Assembly (NCBI GenBank): GCA_040414495.1
Contig: JBEDUI010000154.1
Location: 9,541-73,540, forward strand
Source: DATAVB01 sp040414495
GTDB taxonomy: Bacteria; Actinomycetota; Actinomycetes; Mycobacteriales; QHCD01
Length of the DNA: 64,000 nucleotides
Direction: 5' to 3'
Part shown: positions 59,518 to 64,000 of the stretch, piece by piece
Layout of the letters: the number at the start of each line of letters is the position of its first letter
How positions within the stretch are numbered: the first letter of the stretch is position 1
Translations under genes and position numbers: made by a program
Notes under the pieces: model-generated
Database searches by the model: none
The model's input: the letters and a program-made list of their open reading frames with translations, nothing else
Told to the model about the DNA's origin: nothing

Positions 59518-61167
59518 ATGCAGACCCCTTACGGAGAAATACCTCAGCGCTTCGTCAAGGACATGTCGGCCCAGGAGATGCACGACTATTTGAAGAAGCG
59601 TTATTCGCGCCGGGGCGTGCTCAGGGGCGCGGCCGCGGTCGGAGCGGCGGCCGCGGCCGGACCGACGCTGTGGAGCCGGTCCTACGCCGACGCCTCGACT
59701 CCGGGCAGCCCCGTCGGTCCACAGTGGATCGCCCTGGGCGAGGACCCGGCGAGCGAGATGCACATTTCCTGGTCGGCCGGCGCGTACACGACCGCGGCGA
59801 ATGTGCCCGCACCCAAGGTGCGCTGGGGCCTGACCAGCGACTACGGGCACACCGAATCAGCCTCCAGCGACCTGGTGCCGACGCCGGTGAACGCCCCGGC
59901 CAGCAACATCGACCTCACCGCGTACCAGCACGCGCTGCTCACGCAGCTGCGGCCGGACACGACGTACCACTATTCGGTCAGCAACGACGGAATCACCTGG
60001 GGCCCGGACACGACCTTCCGCACCGGCAAAAAGGGCGTGACCGATTTCCGATTCTGCGCCACCGGCGATGAGGACACCTTCATCACCAGCTCGCAGCCGG
60101 TCATGCGGAGCATCGCGAAATTCGACCCCGATTTCACGATCGTGGCCGGCGACCTGTCCTACGCCGCCGACGACGGGACGTACAAGGGCACCGGCATTCC
60201 CGAGCCGTACACCCCGCGCGCCTGGGACGAATACTTCGGACTGCTCGGGCCGAGCGCGGCCCAGTCGATCCCATGGATGGTCGGCATGGGCAACCACGAC
60301 GTGGAACCGTTGACCGACAACGGATTCGCCGGAATCCTGACCCGATTTCCCCACCTGGGTGCGAACAAGGCCGCGGCCGGCTCCGGTTCAAAGGTCGTGC
60401 AGAGCTTTACGTACGGCAATGTCGCGATCATCGGCCTGGACGACAGCGACGTCTCGGCCCTGGACACGGTGAACAACGGCTACACCAACGGCCGGCAGAC
60501 CCAATGGCTGGTCGACCAACTGCGCAAATACCGCTCACACGGCTCGGGCGTGGATTTCATCGTGGTGTTCTTCCACCACTGCCCGTACTGCAGCGGCGGT
60601 CCCTGCTCCGACGGTGGCGACCGGATCGTGTGGCAGCCGATCTTCGATCAGTTCGATGTTGACCTGGTGATCAACGGGCACAACCACCTGTACGAGCGGG
60701 TCAACCCGATGCGGCGCAATGTCGTGCAGGCGCATGTCCCGCCGGGCGGCACGATCACGCCGGCCACCCAGGGCACGACGTACATCTGCACCGGTGGCGG
60801 CGGCGCGGGCCTGGCCGCCTCGGCCACCTCGGGCTGGTTCGGCAAGAGCGACGGCGGCGACCTGGCCGGGGCTGGCACCGGTACCCCGACGCTTGAGGTC
60901 TGGGGCAGCGAAAGCGCCAAGGGCGGCAGCGGCGGTACGAAATCAGAGCCGGACCCGGTGACCGGTTGGTCGGCCTACCGGCGGGCGCAGTACTGCCACC
61001 TGGTCATCGATGTCACCGCGCCGAAGGTCCGCGGCGGCGAGACCCGCATGCACGTGCAGGCGATCGACCCGACGCAGAGCGGTTCGACGATCACGTCGAT
61101 CGACAACCCGGCGGTCATGGACAACGTGACCCTCGTCCGGAGATCGGTCACCGGCCCGACGCGCTAA
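59518..61167 (+). CDS. Secreted purple acid phosphatase-like metallophosphoesterase
   Basis: The 549-residue protein has a Tat signal (SRRGVLRGAAAVG at about 30-42), a fibronectin-III-like N-terminal domain (residues about 65-170) and the catalytic domain. Metal motifs are CATGDED (in place of the usual GDxG), GDLSYA, GNHDVE, FFHHCPY and GHNHLYER. It should release phosphate from organic esters outside the cell. The start at 59518 includes the 29-residue leader before the twin arginines, which is usual in this group. A 205-bp AT-rich gap upstream likely holds its promoter. Confidence 0.92.
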   Translation: MQTPYGEIPQRFVKDMSAQEMHDYLKKRYSRRGVLRGAAAVGAAAAAGPTLWSRSYADASTPGSPVGPQWIALGEDPASEMHISWSAGAYTTAANVPAPKVRWGLTSDYGHTESASSDLVPTPVNAPASNIDLTAYQHALLTQLRPDTTYHYSVSNDGITWGPDTTFRTGKKGVTDFRFCATGDEDTFITSSQPVMRSIAKFDPDFTIVAGDLSYAADDGTYKGTGIPEPYTPRAWDEYFGLLGPSAAQSIPWMVGMGNHDVEPLTDNGFAGILTRFPHLGANKAAAGSGSKVVQSFTYGNVAIIGLDDSDVSALDTVNNGYTNGRQTQWLVDQLRKYRSHGSGVDFIVVFFHHCPYCSGGPCSDGGDRIVWQPIFDQFDVDLVINGHNHLYERVNPMRRNVVQAHVPPGGTITPATQGTTYICTGGGGAGLAASATSGWFGKSDGGDLAGAGTGTPTLEVWGSESAKGGSGGTKSEPDPVTGWSAYRRAQYCHLVIDVTAPKVRGGETRMHVQAIDPTQSGSTITSIDNPAVMDNVTLVRRSVTGPTR

Positions 61168-61168
61168 A

Positions 61169-61198
61169 GCTGCTGCAACGTACGGAGCAGAGCCACAG
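61169..61198. repeat. Dispersed palindromic element, degenerate copy 3
   Basis: Read on the minus strand this copy gives CTGTGGCTCTGCTCCGTACG and then TTGCAGCAG, matching the left arm and loop of the 7844 copy; the other arm is reduced. It lies between the convergent phosphatase and RDD gene stops. Confidence 0.65.
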
Positions 61199-61215
61199 CC
61201 CGTTTCACGCCGGTT

Positions 61216-61641
61216 TCAGGCGCGTACGACGGCCGACTGCGAGAGCCGGTCGTGCAGCCCGCGGCCGTTGCGGTCCCAGATCAGCGCCGGAATCAGCAAC
61301 ATGAGCAGAACGGTCCGGACGAGCGCCCGCAGTGGGCCCAGCCGGGCCGGCCGGTCGACCCGGACAATGCGCAGCCGGGTCAGGAACATGCCCGGCGTCT
61401 GCCCGGCCAGCGTGGAGAAAACCAGGTATTCGACCCCGAAGACGATCAGGCTGGTGTTGCGCGGCAGATGCGGCGCGGTGAACGCGGCTGCCACCAACGC
61501 GGAGAGGATCACGTCGGCCAGGAAGCCAAGAATCCGCCGCCCGGTCGGGGCGAGCGAGCCCGGCCCTTCTTCGGGCAGCGCGACGACGATCTCGTTGACG
61601 TTCGGTGCAGCGGGCACGGATCGAGCGTAGTCCACGCGCAT
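61216..61641 (-). CDS. RDD family membrane protein
   Basis: The 141-residue protein has the RDD pattern: GRRILGFLADVILSALVAAAF (arginine then aspartate in helix 1), YLVFSTLAGQTPGMFLTRLRIVR, and WDRNGRGLHDRLSQSAVV at the end. RDD proteins have three helices and no agreed function. ATG at 61641 was taken; GTG at 61635 is close. It lies between lipA and glnA as Rv2219A does in M. tuberculosis, but on the opposite strand to glnA. Confidence 0.88.
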   Translation of the reverse strand: MRVDYARSVPAAPNVNEIVVALPEEGPGSLAPTGRRILGFLADVILSALVAAAFTAPHLPRNTSLIVFGVEYLVFSTLAGQTPGMFLTRLRIVRVDRPARLGPLRALVRTVLLMLLIPALIWDRNGRGLHDRLSQSAVVRA

Positions 61642-61718
61642 TCGCTGGATTCCCGCACAGCACACGCTGCGGCCGGGGACACTGGAGTGGTTCAGGCCAT
61701 AGCAAAGCAGACACGTCC

Positions 61719-61734
61719 GTAACATCGCTGAAAC
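61719..61734 (+). promoter_or_regulatory. GlnR-box-like site upstream of glnA
   Basis: GTAAC-N6-GAAAC is an exact match to the half unit of the actinobacterial GlnR box (gTnAC-N6-GAAAC), 70 bp before glnA. GlnR controls glnA in response to nitrogen supply in streptomycetes and mycobacteria. Confidence 0.65.
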
Positions 61735-61804
61735 AATCGGGATACGACGGGGCAATGGACCGGAAGTACGGTCTGGGACACCTGACAAGAGTGACGGAGG
61801 ACGG

Positions 61805-63232
61805 ATGTTCACCACCACCGACGAGGTCCTGAGCTATATCGCCGAGCATGACATCGAATTCATGGACGTGCGGTTCTGCGACCTTCCCGGCGTAATGCAG
61901 CATTTCACGGTTACGCCGGACAAGTTCGAGGATGCGATGACCGAAGGGTTGCCGTTCGACGGCTCGTCGATCCGCGGCTTCCAGGCGATTCACGAGTCGG
62001 ACATGCTGCTGCTGCCCGACCCGACCACCGCGATGGTGGACCCGTTCCGTGAACACAAGACCCTCAACATCAACTTCTTCATCCATGACCCGCTGACCCG
62101 CGAGGCGTACAGCCGCGACCCGCGCAACATCGCCCGTAAGGCCGAGGCGTACCTGAAGCAGACCGGCGTCGCGGACACCTCGTTCTTCGGATCCGAGGCC
62201 GAGTTCTACATTTTCGACGACGTTCGGTACGACACCACACCGAACGCCTCGTTCTACGCAATCGACTCGGTCGAGGGCGCGTGGAACTCCGGCAAGCCCG
62301 GCTTCGACGGCGCGCCGAACCTCGGCTACAAGCCGCGCTACAAGGGTGGCTACTTCCCCGTCCCGCCGACCGACCACTTCACCGACCTGCGCTCGCAGAT
62401 GGTCCGCAACCTGATCGACGGCGGTGTCTCGGTCGAGATGCAGCACCACGAGGTCGGCACCGCGGGTCAGTCCGAGATCAACTTCAAGTTCGGCGGACTG
62501 CTCGAGACCGCCGACAACCTGATGAAGTTCAAGTACATCGTCAAGAGCACGGCCCGCGCCGCCGGCCACTCGGTGACGTTCATGCCCAAGCCGATCTTCG
62601 GTGACAACGGCTCCGGTATGCACTGCCACCAGAGCTTGTGGAAGGACGGTTCGCCGCTGTTCTATGACGAGGTCGGGTACGCCGGCCTGTCGGACCTCGC
62701 GCGGTACTACATCGGTGGTCTGCTCGCGCACGCCCCGTCGCTGCTGGCCTTCACCAACCCGACCGTGAACTCGTACCACCGGCTGGTGCCCGGGTACGAG
62801 GCCCCGGTGAACCTGGTCTACTCGCAGCGGAACCGCTCGGCCTGCTGCCGTATCCCGATCACCGGCAACAACCCGAAGGCCAAGCGGATCGAGTTCCGGG
62901 TGCCCGACCCCTCGTGCAACCCATACCTCGCGTTCGCCGCCATGCTCATGGCCGGCCTGGACGGCATCAAGAACAAGATCGAGCCGGCCGAGCCGATCGA
63001 CAAGGACCTGTACGAGCTGCCGCCGGACGAGGCCAGCGCCGTTCCGCAGGTGCCCGGTTCGCTCGACGCGGTGCTGGACAACCTGGAGCGCGACCACGAG
63101 TACCTGCTCGAGGGTGGCGTGTTCACCGAGGACCTGATCGAAACCTGGATCACCTGGAAGCGGGAGAACGAGGTCGACGCGCTGCGGCTGCGCCCGCACC
63201 CGTATGAGTTTGCTCTGTACTACGACCTGTAA
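61805..63232 (+). CDS. glnA: Glutamine synthetase type I
   Basis: GlnA makes glutamine from glutamate, ammonia and ATP. The 475-residue beta-type subunit has PFDGSSIRGFQAIHESDM, FFGSEAEFYIFD, QHHEVGTAGQSEINFKFG with metal ligands, the latch region HQSLWKDG, and the adenylylation-site loop LYELPPDEA with its tyrosine (near residue 405). GGAGGACGG precedes the ATG. It is divergent from the RDD gene and, with the GlnR-type site upstream, should be set by both transcription and adenylylation. Confidence 0.96.
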   Translation: MFTTTDEVLSYIAEHDIEFMDVRFCDLPGVMQHFTVTPDKFEDAMTEGLPFDGSSIRGFQAIHESDMLLLPDPTTAMVDPFREHKTLNINFFIHDPLTREAYSRDPRNIARKAEAYLKQTGVADTSFFGSEAEFYIFDDVRYDTTPNASFYAIDSVEGAWNSGKPGFDGAPNLGYKPRYKGGYFPVPPTDHFTDLRSQMVRNLIDGGVSVEMQHHEVGTAGQSEINFKFGGLLETADNLMKFKYIVKSTARAAGHSVTFMPKPIFGDNGSGMHCHQSLWKDGSPLFYDEVGYAGLSDLARYYIGGLLAHAPSLLAFTNPTVNSYHRLVPGYEAPVNLVYSQRNRSACCRIPITGNNPKAKRIEFRVPDPSCNPYLAFAAMLMAGLDGIKNKIEPAEPIDKDLYELPPDEASAVPQVPGSLDAVLDNLERDHEYLLEGGVFTEDLIETWITWKRENEVDALRLRPHPYEFALYYDL

Positions 63233-63271
63233 GAGACGCGTGGACGGCAGCTGCGAGGTTTACTAGCTGTT

Positions 63272-63985
63272 GTGTCGGACCTTCACGAACACGCTCCACT
63301 AGCCGCCCCGATCGGGTTTGCCCATCGGGGCGGCTTGGGCGATGCACCGCAGAACACCCTGGCCGCATTCGGTACGGCGTTGGCCGCCGGCGCCAGTGGG
63401 CTGGAATCCGATGTCTGGCTAAGCGCCGACGGGTTCGCCGTGCTGGATCACGACGGGCTGATCGGTGAGGGCCACCGCATCGCCGACGCTGCCCGGGGCG
63501 AGTTACCCGGGCACATTCCTACGCTCGGCGAGTTCTACGCGGCCTGCGGCACCGACTTCGAGTTGTCGCTGGACATCTTGGACCCGCGCGCGGCCCGGGT
63601 CGCTGTCAACGAAGCCGAACGGGTTGGCGCGGTCGGCCGGCTGTGGGTGGTCGGCGGGTGGCCCAGGGTGAGCCCGGCTCGCGAGATCAACCCGGATGCG
63701 CACGTGGTCGCCAACCTGCTCTGGTGGCAACTCGGCCCGGGTATCCGGCCGCTGCTGCGCGAGGCTCGGTCGGCCGGCATCTGCGCGATCAACATGCCAT
63801 TCTGGCTGTGGAATCCGTGGCTGGTCCGGCAAACTCACGCCGCCGGCATGCTGGCCTTCGGTTGGCGGGCCAACAAGAATTGGCAGATTCACTGGTTACG
63901 TCGCTGCCACTGCGATGCCATTTACTCTGATTCGGTCGGGCTGTTGGTCCGGGCGACCGCCAAGAACCCCCGTTCAGCCGCCTGA
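63272..63985 (+). CDS. Glycerophosphodiester phosphodiesterase family protein
   Basis: The 237-residue protein is a GDPD TIM barrel: FAHRGGLGDAPQNTLAAF with the catalytic histidine and arginine, then GLESDVWLSADGFAVLDHD with the metal ligands and second histidine. It should free glycerol-3-phosphate or an alcohol from phosphodiesters. The C-terminal half is shorter than in the E. coli enzymes. The GTG start at 63272 follows glnA by 39 bp, so it may be read from the same transcript. Confidence 0.88.
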   Translation: MSDLHEHAPLAAPIGFAHRGGLGDAPQNTLAAFGTALAAGASGLESDVWLSADGFAVLDHDGLIGEGHRIADAARGELPGHIPTLGEFYAACGTDFELSLDILDPRAARVAVNEAERVGAVGRLWVVGGWPRVSPAREINPDAHVVANLLWWQLGPGIRPLLREARSAGICAINMPFWLWNPWLVRQTHAAGMLAFGWRANKNWQIHWLRRCHCDAIYSDSVGLLVRATAKNPRSAA

Positions 63986-64000
63986 CCGGGTTTGCCGCCC

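Noticed and set aside
61205..63199. A 664-codon open frame antisense to glnA
   Set aside because: Typical GC-rich mirror frame of a highly conserved gene with no motif of its own.
1..64000. tRNA, rRNA, integrase, transposase or phage genes
   Set aside because: None could be recognised by eye. A covariance-model scan would settle the tRNA question.

Overview
The window is high-GC actinobacterial DNA with dense coding, frequent GTG starts and ATGA/GTGA overlaps between neighbouring genes. The backbone gene order runs trpD, ctaE-qcrC-qcrA-qcrB, ctaF-ctaC, asnB, PfkB-family kinase, erpA, glycerate kinase, DUF3043, cobT, gcvT, pepA, sucB, a sugar-epimerase-like gene, lipB, lipA, DUF4191, RDD, glnA. 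From memory this is close to the order of the Mycobacterium tuberculosis Rv2192c-Rv2220 interval, so the organism is probably a non-mycobacterial actinomycete that keeps this ancestral block and has added many genes between its members. I cannot name genus or species from the sequence.

Layout. 1-2.8 kb: a glutathionyl-hydroquinone-reductase-like GST, a stand-alone Lrp/AsnC effector domain, trpD and a receiver-like protein. 3.1-7.5 kb: cytochrome bcc operon led by oxidase subunit III. 7.5-8.45 kb: a non-coding block of three tandem-repeat families. 8.5-14.2 kb: acetyltransferase, VOC protein, oxidase subunits IV and II (subunit I, ctaD, is absent), an ECF sigma factor with a membrane partner, and asnB. 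14.2-22.2 kb: old-yellow enzyme, PfkB kinase, erpA, glycerate kinase, DUF3043, aldo/keto reductase, FAH-family hydrolase, a Pth2-like protein. 22.4-25.6 kb: VIT-type transporter, a secreted Rieske lipoprotein, and divergently a 4-TM protein with a SigL/RslA-like sigma/anti-sigma pair. 25.7-33.7 kb: cobT, map, aldehyde dehydrogenase, HMG-CoA-lyase-like enzyme, gcvT, pepA. 34-42.6 kb: acyltransferase-SGNH protein, lpdA, sucB, epimerase, a transmembrane Ser/Thr kinase. 42.8-45.6 kb: QorB/QorR-type pair, peptidase E, and the remnant of an MMPL transporter. 45.7-50 kb: lipB, then a cyclic-nucleotide-binding histidine kinase followed by a receiver-thioredoxin reductase fusion. 50-56.7 kb: threonine aldolase, F420-type oxidoreductase, TrpB2, and a GT2/GtrA/membrane-protein envelope module. 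56.8-64 kb: lipA, DUF4191, two metallophosphoesterases, RDD protein, glnA and a glycerophosphodiester phosphodiesterase.

The genes fall into three functional themes. Aerobic respiration and lipoyl metabolism (qcr/cta, lpdA, sucB, lipB, lipA, gcvT) form the core. Nitrogen and amino-acid metabolism (glnA with a GlnR-type box, asnB, trpD, trpB2) surrounds it. Redox and envelope sensing is added on top: the histidine kinase/receiver-TrxR pair, and the sigma/anti-sigma locus, whose divergent intergenic region holds two matching TGAAC-N16-CGT promoters that predict co-regulation of the sigma operon and the Rieske lipoprotein.

The non-coding space is unusual. At least eight different short tandem repeats occur, each confined to one gap, and one 35-37 bp palindrome recurs at three places. 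No tRNA, rRNA, CRISPR array, insertion sequence or prophage gene was seen.
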